From NCBI GenBank assembly GCA_013202525.1, contig JABMQS010000053.1, forward strand, positions 1 to 38,793: a stretch of DNA of 38,793 nucleotides, given 5' to 3'. The stretch comes from Candidatus Omnitrophota bacterium (GTDB lineage Bacteria > Omnitrophota > Gorgyraeia > JABMRG01). The number at the start of each line of letters is the position of its first letter. Position 1 is the stretch's first letter. Made by a program: the position numbers and the translations under genes. This document shows positions 15,184-26,100 of this stretch, in pieces. The notes below the pieces were generated by a model that searched no databases, was not told the DNA's origin, and saw only the letters and a program-made list of their open reading frames with translations.

Positions 15184-15755
15184 CTCTTTGCCTCGCTGAT
15201 CTTTTCAAACAATTCTTTATCGTTTATAGAAGTCTTGCCTTCTCTATAGCTGGCGATTAACGCAGGGGTAACTCCTGAGTTGTTAAACAAGATCCATGAA
15301 TCCGACAAGGGCTGATATAATTTGAAAAAATTACGTATCGATCTCTTAAACCGCCTTCGCACATCCTGCGCAGGAACATTATGGCCGCCCTCCGCCACCC
15401 TATCTTTAATCCGGGCTATAGCAAGCTCCGTATTCGGAACCCACAAAAAGAAAATATGGACCCTATAGTCTTTTTTTCTTAGTATTTTAAATAGTTTAAC
15501 ACAAAACCTGCCGGCTAATGTTGACTCAAAAGCAAAATCTACCTTAAGCCGGGCAAATTCATGAATCTGCTGTAAAACAAGCTTGCCTGCTTTTATAGCT
15601 GCGCTTTCTGGAGAAAATGGTGAAAGACCTTGAGCGATTAAGTCTGCATTTATAAAGTTTGGGCACTCAGCATAGTCAGGCAAAAACTTCTTTGCAAAGG
15701 TTGTCTTTCCTGACCCATTAGGACCTGCTATAATATAAAGATTTTTCCGTTTCAT
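15180..15755 (-). CDS. Zeta-toxin-like P-loop kinase
   Basis: This 191-residue protein starts MKRKNLYIIAGPNGSGKTT, with the Walker A GPNGSGKT at 11-18. INADLIAQGLSPFSPESAA and FAFESTLAGR follow, all characteristic of the zeta-toxin-like AAA/kinase family (zeta proper phosphorylates UDP-N-acetylglucosamine). A TTG start 7 codons earlier is possible, but the ATG at 15755 has a GGAG site 4 bases upstream and fits the family start. It has its own promoter and a 48-codon partner overlapping its stop. The pair is an insertion between the radical SAM gene and the GGDEF gene. If it acts like zeta, it would target cell-wall precursors, whose users (mre/rod genes) lie upstream; that link is speculation. 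Confidence 0.88.
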   Translation of the reverse strand: MKRKNLYIIAGPNGSGKTTFAKKFLPDYAECPNFINADLIAQGLSPFSPESAAIKAGKLVLQQIHEFARLKVDFAFESTLAGRFCVKLFKILRKKDYRVHIFFLWVPNTELAIARIKDRVAEGGHNVPAQDVRRRFKRSIRNFFKLYQPLSDSWILFNNSGVTPALIASYREGKTSINDKELFEKISEAKR

Positions 15756-15781
15756 CGGTCTCCGAGTGTACAACAATATTA

Positions 15782-15810
15782 AGTTTACACTATATGCCAG
15801 GCGATGTCAA
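15782..15810 (-). promoter_or_regulatory. Promoter of the zeta-like kinase / small-partner pair
   Basis: A perfect TTGACA (15805-15810) is spaced 17 bases from TAAACT (15782-15787) on the minus strand, in the gap after the radical SAM gene. The predicted start near 15775 gives a leader of about 20 bases containing the GGAG site. Confidence 0.65.
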
Positions 15811-15824
15811 TTAAACAAATCTCA

Positions 15825-17588
15825 TCATGTGATTTTTAAGGAAGACTTATGCTCTTCTACAAGGGCATCCTTGCTCATGCCGCAGGATATGCGTTCCCAG
15901 GGCAGGATCTCATCACAATCCCGCATCCTCAGATAGCAATCCTTATCTATCCGGTTCTTCAAAAGGGCATCTTCCCATATCGCTGGGTTAAACGACTCAC
16001 TCCAGGCATCGAACCTGGCGCCGCTCTTCCAGGCATCGCGCAAAACAGGCCCCAGCCTCCTGTCGCCTCTTGAAAATATGCCTTCCAGGACACTGGTCTT
16101 TACATCGTGCATCTTAAGCCTGAGGTATCTTTTTCCGCGGACCTTATCAAGCAAAAATCTCTGCCTTCTCTTAAGCTCATCTTCTCCTGTCATAGGCATC
16201 CACTGGAAAGGCGTATGGGGCTTGGGTATTAAAGAAGATACGCTTATCGTGATCTCTGCCGGCGAACGCGAGCTCTCCTTCTTTAATAACGCCAGTTTGT
16301 CAGCCAGGTCTATGATCGCCTCAAGGTCTGAGTCGTCCTCCTGCGGCAGGCCTATCATAAAATATAGTTTGACCTTTCGCCAGCCCATCTTATACGCCTG
16401 CCTCAATGCATCAAAAAGTTCCTTTAACTGTATATTCTTTTTTATTATACCGAGCATCTTCTCTGTCCCGGCCTCGGGGGCAAAGGTGAGCCCGCTCTTT
16501 TTTATCATACTTATCAGAGACGGCAGCTTTTCTAAATCCTCCTCGACCCTGAGCGACGGCAGTGCAATGCCGACACCGAGGGGCGCAAAGATCTCAGTAA
16601 GGCTGTTTATCAGCTCCTTGATATGAGGGTAGCTTGAGCTCGACAAGGAGACGAGTGATAACTCGTCAAATCCGGTATTCTTATAACTCTCCCTGGCCAG
16701 ATCGATAAGCTCGTCGGTCTTTCTCATCCTGGGCGGGCCGTATATGCTCCTTGCCTGGCAGAAGCGGCAGTTGTGCGCGCAGCCGCGCATTATCTCAAGG
16801 CTTATCCTGTCATGTATGGTGGAGATATACGGAACTATCGGGCTTGTAGGATAATCGTCGGATCTCAAGGACTTTACTGTGCGCTTTGTGACGGTATCCG
16901 GGATATCCGAGGACACAGGCCTTATCGCTTCGATCTTGTCTCCGGCATAGGATATATCATAAAGCGAAGGCACATAGACACCCTCTATCTTTGCCATCTC
17001 CCTGAGTATCTCATTCCTGTCCTTGCCCTGCTCTTTAAGGTGCCTGTAACACTCCACTATTTCAAGGATGGCCTCTTCACCATCGCCAAGGAGAAACAGG
17101 TCTACGAAATCCGCCAATGGCTCGGGATTAAAGGCAGACGGGCCGCCGGCTATGATAAGCGGGAATTCAGTACCGGTCCTCTTTGAAGACTCCAAAGGTA
17201 GGCCGGCAAGGTCTAACATATTGAGGAGGTTTGTATAGGTGAGCTCATACTGAAGTGAAAAACCTATGATATCAAATGATGACAGCGGCGTCCTGCTCTC
17301 CAGGGAAAAGAGCGGTATCTTTCTCTGGCGCATGACCTCTTCCATGTCATGCCACGGCGCAAAAGAGCGCTCACACAAAATACCATCCTGCTTATTCAGA
17401 ATATGGTATAGCACCTTAAGCCCGAGGTGGCTCATGCCGATCTCATAGACATCAGGATAGCAGAGGCAGACCTTTGCCCCGGTCCGGTCCCAGTCCTTGG
17501 TTATGGAATTGTGCTCCATGCCAATATACCTGGCCGGTTTCCTTACACCCAGCAGTATCTCATCATTAAGCTCTACTCTATTTTTCAT
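15825..17588 (-). CDS. B12-binding-type radical SAM protein (TIGR03960-like)
   Basis: This 587-residue protein has an N-terminal cobalamin-binding-like domain (about 30-180, with PDVYEIGMSHLGLKVLYHIL and PLIIAGGPSAFNPEPLADFVD). The radical SAM core carries Cys270, Cys274 and Cys277 (GCAHNCRFC, CxxxCxxC) for the 4Fe-4S cluster. LSLVSLSSSSYPHI and FAPEAGTEKML are further core segments. The C-terminal region ends without a fused DUF2344 domain. The family is typically found in the mre/rod - rng - rplU neighbourhood, which is its place here, 8 bases after rodA. A role in RNA or ribosome modification has been guessed from this neighbourhood; the substrate is unknown to me. Confidence 0.9.
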   Translation of the reverse strand: MKNRVELNDEILLGVRKPARYIGMEHNSITKDWDRTGAKVCLCYPDVYEIGMSHLGLKVLYHILNKQDGILCERSFAPWHDMEEVMRQRKIPLFSLESRTPLSSFDIIGFSLQYELTYTNLLNMLDLAGLPLESSKRTGTEFPLIIAGGPSAFNPEPLADFVDLFLLGDGEEAILEIVECYRHLKEQGKDRNEILREMAKIEGVYVPSLYDISYAGDKIEAIRPVSSDIPDTVTKRTVKSLRSDDYPTSPIVPYISTIHDRISLEIMRGCAHNCRFCQARSIYGPPRMRKTDELIDLARESYKNTGFDELSLVSLSSSSYPHIKELINSLTEIFAPLGVGIALPSLRVEEDLEKLPSLISMIKKSGLTFAPEAGTEKMLGIIKKNIQLKELFDALRQAYKMGWRKVKLYFMIGLPQEDDSDLEAIIDLADKLALLKKESSRSPAEITISVSSLIPKPHTPFQWMPMTGEDELKRRQRFLLDKVRGKRYLRLKMHDVKTSVLEGIFSRGDRRLGPVLRDAWKSGARFDAWSESFNPAIWEDALLKNRIDKDCYLRMRDCDEILPWERISCGMSKDALVEEHKSSLKIT

Positions 17589-17596
17589 AATTACCC

Positions 17597-18688
17597 TTAA
17601 AAGATTTTACGTTTGTGGCGGACGCTGACAGCAAGGGCAAGGAGCACCATTGTACTTATCAGGCTTGAGCCGCCGTAGCTTACAAGGGGAAGCGGCAGGC
17701 CCACAACAGGCATAAAGCCTATGGCCATGGCTATATTTACAAAGACCTGAAACCAGAGCGTGGCAACAACGCCGGCGACCAGAAGCTTACCCCTTAAGTC
17801 GCTGGTCGTATTGGTTATTGAGAGCAGGCGCATCGCAAGAAACAGAAACAGCACCAGCACCAGCACCGCGCCAAAGAATCCCCACTCCTCTCCTATGACT
17901 GAAAATATAAAATCTGAATGCCTCTCCGGCAGAAAGTTAAACTGGTTCTGCGTCCCGGATAGCCAACCCTTGCCAAAGATACCGCCTGAACCGATGGCGA
18001 TCTTCGACTGTATCACCGTATAGCCTGCCCCCAGAGGATCGATATTCGGGTTTAGGAATACGAGCAGCCTCTGCCTCTGGTAGTCCTTTAATACAAGCCA
18101 GAGCATGGGAAAACTCAACAGGCCTGTCAGGACAAGGCCAAACATATACCTTAGCCTCACGCCTGCCACAAAAAGCACCATAAGCAGTATCGGTAGAAAG
18201 ACCAACGCTGTCCCGAGGTCAGGCTGTTTGATTATCAGAAATATCGGCACCATGCAGATGAGCAGGGATGTTATAAATACCTTTATGCTGCCAAGATTAT
18301 TCTTGTTGTCGCCTATGTACCTGGCGAGAACAAGGACAAAACTCACCTTGCAGAATTCAGAAGGCTGCAGCACAAACGAACCGATGCTGAGCCACCTCCT
18401 TGCCCCGAGCCTGGTACTGCCTATAGCGAGAACGATTATCAGAAGAAGTATGTTGAGCGCGAATATCAGATACGCATAATCGAGCCAGCGCTCGTAGCCG
18501 AACCATACGATAAATACGAACAACCCCACGGCGATCGCCATCCAGATGAGCTGCTGCATGGCAAAGTTCTTCTGCATTACGCCTGTCGACTGATGGGATG
18601 CGCTGTAGAGCGAAAAGAGCGCTACCATAAATATGAACGCTATAACCACCAATATCAGGGGATCCTTGTCTTGTGTAATGCCTCTCAT
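17597..18688 (-). CDS. rodA: Peptidoglycan glycosyltransferase RodA (SEDS family)
   Basis: This 363-residue polytopic membrane protein has about ten hydrophobic helices. It polymerises lipid II together with PBP2 during lateral wall growth. Family signatures are ARRWLSIGSFVLQPSEFCKVSFVL, KQPDLGTALVFLPI, FLPERHSDFIFSVIGEEWGF and the C-terminal GLPLPLVSYGGSSLIS. The gene lies 8 bases after its partner mrdA and 8 bases before the radical SAM gene. Confidence 0.97.
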   Translation of the reverse strand: MRGITQDKDPLILVVIAFIFMVALFSLYSASHQSTGVMQKNFAMQQLIWMAIAVGLFVFIVWFGYERWLDYAYLIFALNILLLIIVLAIGSTRLGARRWLSIGSFVLQPSEFCKVSFVLVLARYIGDNKNNLGSIKVFITSLLICMVPIFLIIKQPDLGTALVFLPILLMVLFVAGVRLRYMFGLVLTGLLSFPMLWLVLKDYQRQRLLVFLNPNIDPLGAGYTVIQSKIAIGSGGIFGKGWLSGTQNQFNFLPERHSDFIFSVIGEEWGFFGAVLVLVLFLFLAMRLLSITNTTSDLRGKLLVAGVVATLWFQVFVNIAMAIGFMPVVGLPLPLVSYGGSSLISTMVLLALAVSVRHKRKIF

Positions 18689-18696
18689 ATCTATCC

Positions 18697-20448
18697 CTAT
18701 TCTAAAAAGCCGTTCTCATCCAGATACGTGCCTACGAGCCTTGCGATACGCGCCGACTCTCTTCCTCCCTGGCCCCCGTGCTCGAGGAACACTACAAAAC
18801 TTATCATCGGCGCATTGGACGGCAGATACCCGACAAACCACGCGTGCGTGCTGCCGCGTGTGCCAGGCTGTGCAGTACCGGTCTTTCCGGCGACCTTTCC
18901 TGCAACGCCCAACTCCCTTACCCTCGCGTTCTGGCCGGTTCCTGTGCGGCTGTTTACAACATCGAAAAGCCCCTTCCTAATAAACTTGAATGTATTCTTC
19001 TTGAGGCCTGTATTAAATACCTTGCTGTGCGATACATCCCTGTCCTCTATCTTCTCAAGCAGATATGGGGTGGGCGATTTTCCGGCATTGGCTACTATCG
19101 CGACGACCCGCAGCATCTGTATGGGCGTAACGAGCAGAAACCCCTGTCCTATAGAATAGTTGAACGTGTCACCCTTGTACCAGGGTTCCTTTTTTTTCAA
19201 CCTCTTCCATATGGGGTTTGGCACAAGGCCCTTTGTCTCTTTAGGAAGATCTATGCCTGTTGTACTGCCCAGGCCAAACTTCGATGCATAGCGATATATC
19301 TGATCCGCGCCCAGCACGCGTCCTGTGCTGTAGAAGAATACATTGCAGGAGTGCGCAAGCGCGTCAACGATATTCTGCGGGCCATGGCCTGCCTCCTTCC
19401 AGCACCTGAACTTCCACTTACCGAGGCTGATCGACCCATTGCAGGTGAAGGTGGTGTTTATGTCCAGGGCGCCTGTGGCTATGCCTGCAGCAGCGACTAC
19501 TATCTTAAATGTCGACCCCGGCGGAAAACTTGAGCTTATGGCGCGGTCTATCAAGGGCCGGCCCTTGGACCTGAGGAGCGCAAGGCGCTCTTTGTCGGTG
19601 CCTGTGGTAAAGGCGTTGGGGTCAAAATTCGGAGAACTTGAAAGCGCAAGCACCTGGCCTGTCCTGCTATCCATGACAATGCAGGCGCCTTTCTTCTCCC
19701 TTAAGAGCTCATCCACAAACCGCTGGAGGCCAAGATCGATGGTGAGTACGAGGTCCTTGCCCCTTTTTGGTTCCTTAAACCCGCGTCTCCTTATCTGGCG
19801 CGAGGCAGCATCTACCTCTATCTGTATGCCTCCGTCTTCTCCCTGAAGGTATGCGTCGTACTGTTTTTCAATACCGCTTTTTCCTACCAGGTCTTGTATC
19901 TTGTAACCATAGTCCCTGAGCCTTACAAACTCACCTCTTGCGATCCTGCCGACATAACCTATGACATGCGAACCTACTTCTTTATTCGGGTAGTAACGCC
20001 TCGGGGTGGGCCATATCATAGCGCCCGGCACGGAAGACAGCTTCTCCTCAATATAAAAGGCCTTCTCCTTATCAAGATCTGAGGCAACCTTTGTAGGCGC
20101 AAATGGTACGTAGTAGTTTCTTTTGTAATTATAGTGGAGCTTTTTCTTGGGGATATCTGATATCTTGCTTAGGGCCTCAAGGGTGGCGTCTAAATCCTTT
20201 ACCTCCTGGGCGATGACAGCCAGGTCAAAGGATATCTCATCTACGGCAAGTAGGTTTCTGTTTCTGTCGTATATGCTGCCGCGCGGGGCCTCTATGGGTA
20301 TGATCCTTATGGTATTCCTGAGGCTCAGGCCCTGATAGTATCTGAATTTAACAACCTGCAAAAATACAAGGCCAGCCACTATCGCCAGGAAGCTGGCATA
20401 TATAAAAAACTTAAAAATCCTGAATCTTTGTATTGTTTGGAATTTCAT
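18697..20448 (-). CDS. mrdA: Penicillin-binding protein 2 (MrdA), elongasome transpeptidase
   Basis: This 583-residue class B PBP has one transmembrane helix (about 13-33), a pedestal/dimerisation domain starting EAPRGSIYDRNRNLLAVDE (53-71) and a transpeptidase domain. The catalytic motifs are Ser312-Thr-Phe-Lys315 (GSTFK), Ser367-Cys-Asn369 and Lys522-Thr-Gly524. It crosslinks peptidoglycan made by RodA. All active-site residues are present, so it should be functional. It sits between mreD (8 bases) and rodA (8 bases), the standard order. Confidence 0.97.
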   Translation of the reverse strand: MKFQTIQRFRIFKFFIYASFLAIVAGLVFLQVVKFRYYQGLSLRNTIRIIPIEAPRGSIYDRNRNLLAVDEISFDLAVIAQEVKDLDATLEALSKISDIPKKKLHYNYKRNYYVPFAPTKVASDLDKEKAFYIEEKLSSVPGAMIWPTPRRYYPNKEVGSHVIGYVGRIARGEFVRLRDYGYKIQDLVGKSGIEKQYDAYLQGEDGGIQIEVDAASRQIRRRGFKEPKRGKDLVLTIDLGLQRFVDELLREKKGACIVMDSRTGQVLALSSSPNFDPNAFTTGTDKERLALLRSKGRPLIDRAISSSFPPGSTFKIVVAAAGIATGALDINTTFTCNGSISLGKWKFRCWKEAGHGPQNIVDALAHSCNVFFYSTGRVLGADQIYRYASKFGLGSTTGIDLPKETKGLVPNPIWKRLKKKEPWYKGDTFNYSIGQGFLLVTPIQMLRVVAIVANAGKSPTPYLLEKIEDRDVSHSKVFNTGLKKNTFKFIRKGLFDVVNSRTGTGQNARVRELGVAGKVAGKTGTAQPGTRGSTHAWFVGYLPSNAPMISFVVFLEHGGQGGRESARIARLVGTYLDENGFLE

Positions 20449-20456
20449 AATTAGTT

Positions 20457-20960
20457 TTAAAAGCCCGGTGCCAGGCGTATGCGCAGGGACTTAGAGAGCG
20501 CAAAGAAGACCGGCGGTGAAACCAGGCCTGTGTAGACGGCGCCTTTTAACGCTATGACCATGAGCGGATAATAATGGATAAACGCCCGATCTGATATAGA
20601 GTTAACGAATAAGACCAACAGACAGGTCAAAAAATAGAACAGACCGGTAACAAGGATCTGCGTATGAAACTTCTCTTTAAAAAACTTATTCTGGTGGTGA
20701 TTTAAGAACAGCGCTACAAGAACAAAGGATACGGTATATCCCCCGAGTATGGAACTCGATGTTATATCCTTTATCAGGCCGGCAATAACAGCGGCCTTCA
20801 GAGACTCCTGCCTGGAGCAGGTCAGTGCAAAAAATGCCACGATAATAAACAAGAGGTCCGGCTTTGCGCCGAGGAGGCTTATATAATCAAAGCCTGTGGC
20901 CTGTATCAGGCCTGTGCATATCAAAAGAAGAAAGATTGTCGCGTTGCTTACTCTATGCAT
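20457..20960 (-). CDS. mreD: Rod shape-determining protein MreD
   Basis: This 167-residue protein is almost entirely hydrophobic, with five to six predicted membrane helices. It has the typical MreD features GAKPDLLFIIVAFFAL near the N-terminus and ALTCSRQESLKAAVIAGLIKDITSSSILGGYTVSF in the middle. Its start overlaps the mreC stop by 13 bases. Assignment rests on the fold pattern plus position between mreC and mrdA; sequence conservation in MreD is always low. Confidence 0.92.
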   Translation of the reverse strand: MHRVSNATIFLLLICTGLIQATGFDYISLLGAKPDLLFIIVAFFALTCSRQESLKAAVIAGLIKDITSSSILGGYTVSFVLVALFLNHHQNKFFKEKFHTQILVTGLFYFLTCLLVLFVNSISDRAFIHYYPLMVIALKGAVYTGLVSPPVFFALSKSLRIRLAPGF

Positions 20961-21721
20961 AGGACCTCTTCTGTCGCGGAGATATCTACCGAGGGCTTAA
21001 GCAGTGCTATAAGGCTTAAACCAGTCGGCTCCTTCTCTACCTTGATGACCGCCCCTATCAGAAGGCCCTTTGGATATATCTGGCTAAACCCGGATGTCAT
21101 GACCTCATCACCGGGCTTGACATCCGCATCCAGTGAAAGATATCGCAGCTCACAGACAGCGGTTGATGTTCCGTATACAACGCCCATCTGCCTTGAACGC
21201 GAGACCACAGCGCTCACCCTGGAATTTGCGTCGGTAATAAGCATTACCCTGCTTATGCCGGATGATGCCTCGATGACATGGCCGATCAGACCGGCTTCAG
21301 CTACAACAACGGTCTCTTTCTTTACGCCGGCCGATGTGCCCTGGTCTATCATAATCGTGTCTGAGAGGTTCGATGAGTCCCTGCCGATGATCCCTGCGGC
21401 CTTAAACTTAAGAGGCGAGCGCTCCTTAAACTCAAGCATCTTCCTCAGGCGGCTGTTTTCTGTCTCTATCTCCTTATACCCGACCAGCTGCTGTGTAAGG
21501 ATATCGACGGTCTTGCGTAAAGAGGCGTGCTCCTTGATAAGTTTTTTGGAATGGATAAGATAGTTGAAGTTGTAAAAGACTTGATTCACAAGATGAAGCG
21601 GATACCTGGCGATACTAAGAAAGAGAAACTTTGGTCTGTTTATATATGAGGCGGGGCTAAATAGTATGAGGGCTATATATAAGGCGATGACTAAAAAAGG
21701 TATAGATTTTCGAATTTTCAC
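20948..21721 (-). CDS. mreC: Rod shape-determining protein MreC
   Basis: This 257-residue protein has an N-terminal membrane anchor (about 8-24), a coiled coil (about 58-95, LIKEHASLRKTVDILTQQLV and on) and a periplasmic beta-barrel part with IIGRDSSNLSDTIMIDQG, GLIGHVIEASSGISRVMLITDANSRVSAVV and PGDEVMTSGFSQIYPKGLLIG, all typical of MreC. The start codon is GTG at 21721, 10 bases after mreB; the reading frame begins at the membrane anchor. It links MreB filaments to PBP2 and RodA. Confidence 0.96.
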   Translation of the reverse strand: MKIRKSIPFLVIALYIALILFSPASYINRPKFLFLSIARYPLHLVNQVFYNFNYLIHSKKLIKEHASLRKTVDILTQQLVGYKEIETENSRLRKMLEFKERSPLKFKAAGIIGRDSSNLSDTIMIDQGTSAGVKKETVVVAEAGLIGHVIEASSGISRVMLITDANSRVSAVVSRSRQMGVVYGTSTAVCELRYLSLDADVKPGDEVMTSGFSQIYPKGLLIGAVIKVEKEPTGLSLIALLKPSVDISATEEVLCIE

Positions 21722-21731
21722 TCAATGGTTT

Positions 21732-22888
<1,157 letters not shown>

Positions 22889-22893
22889 ATGTT

Positions 22894-22931
22894 AAAAAAA
22901 TAGGGACAGGCCCCATTTGGGCCTGCCCCTA
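22894..22931 (-). terminator. Intrinsic terminator of the giant gene
   Basis: On the minus strand AGGGGCAGGCCC and GGGCCTGTCCCT form a GC-rich stem with one mismatch around a short loop, followed by TATTTTTTT. It is the strongest terminator in the window and separates the giant gene from the mre operon. Confidence 0.9.
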
Positions 22932-22935
22932 ATAT

Positions 22936-23078
22936 AAAAGCGTGCGAACCGTCAGCAACAAAGCAATCTCATAACCCTCATGTCCCCTTCGGGGGAAGGA
23001 GCAGGGCGAGGGGGCGAGCTATTCGCAAAAATGAGATTGCTCCGTCTCCTGCCTGGCCTGCCGATCCGGCACGCTTTT
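22936..23078. repeat. 143-bp imperfect palindrome behind the giant gene
   Basis: The ends AAAAGCGTGC (22936-22945) and GCACGCTTTT (23069-23078) are perfect 10-bp inverted repeats. Inside, AGCAATCTCAT (22962-22972) pairs perfectly with ATGAGATTGCT (23031-23041). The centre includes a CCCC-TTCG-GGGG hairpin near 22984-22995. It could be a miniature inverted-repeat element or a large folded 3' end of the giant mRNA. Confidence 0.65.
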
Positions 23079-23102
23079 AAACTATGTCCGTTCAAAGAAC
23101 TA

Positions 23103-26100
23103 TTACGCGGCCTGTCTGGCCTTCTTCACCGACTCCCTGAGCATCTCTATCTCTTCGGAAGACCTGGGCCTTACCCTTACAAATAATCCAGCGACACCTT
23201 CTGTTCTGTATATCTCTCTTAAGCGTCTCTCCTCATCACTTGTAAACAGCCCTGATATCTTGCCGGTTGTAAACATCGCTGAGAAGAGCTCATATATGGA
23301 TATAAATTTGCCATCACCCGGCGTCGGCATATCTACAAGGACGAGATTAAACTTATCTGTGGCCTGATCCAGCTGGCCTATGAATGTTCTTGCCTGGGTA
23401 GCTATGGTCAGGTTCTCAGGCAGGGCATTGGTCATCTCCATGATCTCATCAGCGCTTACCCTGGTATTGCTCTTTGAGATTATGTCTATATCAATCATTC
23501 CATGATACGCTGTCTTGAGTCTCTGGAACCTATCGGCATCATCTCCGAAGAGTACAAGCCTCAAGCTTCTCGTTTGGCCGGTATTGAATCTGCTCGCCAG
23601 CTCACCAACGGCCTCATAGAACTCTGTCTCATCCTGTATGCACGTTGTATCTATGGCCTTGACATCAGGCGTTATTGGAATACGGCCTGTTGAAGAAGCC
23701 CTTATCTCAAGCGGCGCATTGAATACGATATCTACTGCCTCAGCAGCCTTATTAGGCGAAGGAGCTGGATTCATAAACCCTGCAAAAGGAGCAAGTGTAG
23801 CGCTCAAGACCTTATTAAGAGTGTGTAGAGGTATTCTTAACGCAGGATGTATGCGCGCAGGCGCTGGCTCAACCATGCCAGTACTGGCTGTCTTTGTAGG
23901 GGCTTGTGGTGCTTCAGGTTCTGCATCAGCCTGAGCCTGCCTTAACGCTCTAAAGGCCTCTAGTACTTCATCCTCTACCTTATATGCGTCTGCAAGCTCA
24001 ACCTCCCTTTGTACCTGAGCTGCAGCTTCTTGATCACCTGCCCGTGCCTTTTCTAAATTATCCACGTCCAAAAGATCATGCTTCACAAGAACGTGCATAA
24101 GATTGTCTTGGGCTTGTCTAATAGGATCGACTTCTGCAGCTACCGTTTCCTCAGCACTCTTTGCAGGGCCTTGCGGCGCTTCGGGTTCTTCGGGTTCCCC
24201 AGGCTCTTCGGGTTCCTCAGGCTCCTCAGGCGTTTCAGGCGCCCCAAATTCAAGTCCTTTGTTTTTCGCAGCAGTCTTGAGATGACGTTCAAATATGGAC
24301 TGCCTTACCTGTTCTATCTCCTCTACCATGCCTGTGGCAATATTAGCTACCATAGCAAGTCTCTGCTCTTCATCAACAAGGCCCGCTTGCCTTAACTCTT
24401 CCTCATTGTAGATACCTTCCTGTAATAAAGGAGCGGCTATGTCAGATCTCAGGGTGCTGTTTGCACTCTCAACCGCGGCCCTGATATTATCATTGTCGAT
24501 CTCACCTTTTGCTGCCCTTCCAAAGGCCTTTGATATCTCCTGATTATGGGCAACTCGGTCTGCTACCTGCTCTTCGCTGAGTTCTTCTTCATCCCTGAGG
24601 ACCCTTATAATAGCGTCTTGATAGGCTGCGCGGGCAGGGCCAACAACTTCTCTGATCCTAGCATACTCCTGATGGGCTAATTCTGTATCACCTGTTCTGA
24701 AATCAGCCAATATGCCGCCCCTCTGCATAGCTTCGTATACCGGCATGCTATGCCTAAACTCTTCTTCTGCCTCTGTCCCTGCCTCTTGCTGGGCCTCTTC
24801 AAACAACCTGCCCATATCCTGCTGCCTCTCCATCTCATGCAGCGGTGCCAATGCCTCCATGCTATCTGCATCTTCGGGAACATCCAGGCCCTTCTGTATA
24901 AGTCTGTGCTTTTCAGCTGCCAATCTCAGGGCATCAAAATCATCCTCTGCACCTTCCTCAAGCAATGGTTTCTTGCCTTCTCCCTGTGGCTTTTTTAACT
25001 CTTTGATAGCTTCATCTACTTCAGCATCGCTGGCATCTCCCCCCGCCTCAAGCAGGCCGGCATCCTGAAGCAGGCCCTTCTTGTATGCCTTCCTAAGTTC
25101 TTCGTCAGAAGGATCCTCTGGAAGCTCTATACCTTTTTTCCTAAGGTTTTCGATGAGGTCTTTTCTTTGTTTTTCTCTCTCAGCCTCTTCAGCCTCTTGG
25201 TGTGCCTTTGCAGCGGCTGCTATCTCTTCTTGAGTGGCATCATCATTTATATCCACGCCTTCATCTTTTAGCCTTTGAACATGCTCTTGTCTCTTTTCTT
25301 CTGCCCGGGCCTTTTCTAATTCATCGGGATCGTTCGCGTCTTCCTTACTAAGGGCTCCCTTTTCTATGAGATCGCGCTTTTCAATGGCCTCTCCTATAGC
25401 GCCGAGGTCATCCTCTCTACCGTCTTCGAGCAATGATACACCGTCTACGTTCTTTAATTTCTCATCAATAACTGATCTCACCTGCTCTTCATCAGCGCTG
25501 GCTCCCTCCGGAAGCAGTCCGGCCTTATGAAGCGCCTGCTTTATGCGGGCCTTGTCCATAGCGCCTTCATCATCTTTTTCATCCTCAGCAAGGAAGCCTT
25601 CATCTATAAGGCTCTGGGTCTGCGCCTCTTCCATCTTCTCATAAGCCTCTTGCATAGCCACCATCTGACTCATGCCTGTTATCTCTGCCAGGAGATCGTG
25701 CAGTCCTTGCCTTACTTCCGCAAGAGACTTATTTCCCCTGTTTTCTAAATGCTCCTTGACCTTTTCTGCTACTTCCTCGCCTTCAAGCTTCTTTAACATA
25801 TCTATATAATCAGCGCCCAGGTCTTTGCTCTGCTTGGCCTGTTCTATCAACCTATGTACCGTCTCTTCCCATAAGACTATCTTCATCTCAGCTTCAGGGA
25901 TAACCACTCTCTTGCCGCCTTCTTTTCTGGTCAAGGTGCCCTGGTAGAAATGAGCTGAACTGAATCTCTTGGCCTCACCGTACTGCTCAAAGATATCATC
26001 TACCTCGTCTCTCAGGTCTTGAGTGTTCCAGTACACAAGCTCCATTCTATAATCAAAGAAATACTTATTGGGGATTTCTTCGGCAGCATCACCCACTGCT

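Noticed and set aside
24165-24245. Short repeats as a CRISPR array
   Set aside because: The repeats are 6-9 bp coding repeats for a Pro/Glu linker, without spacers.
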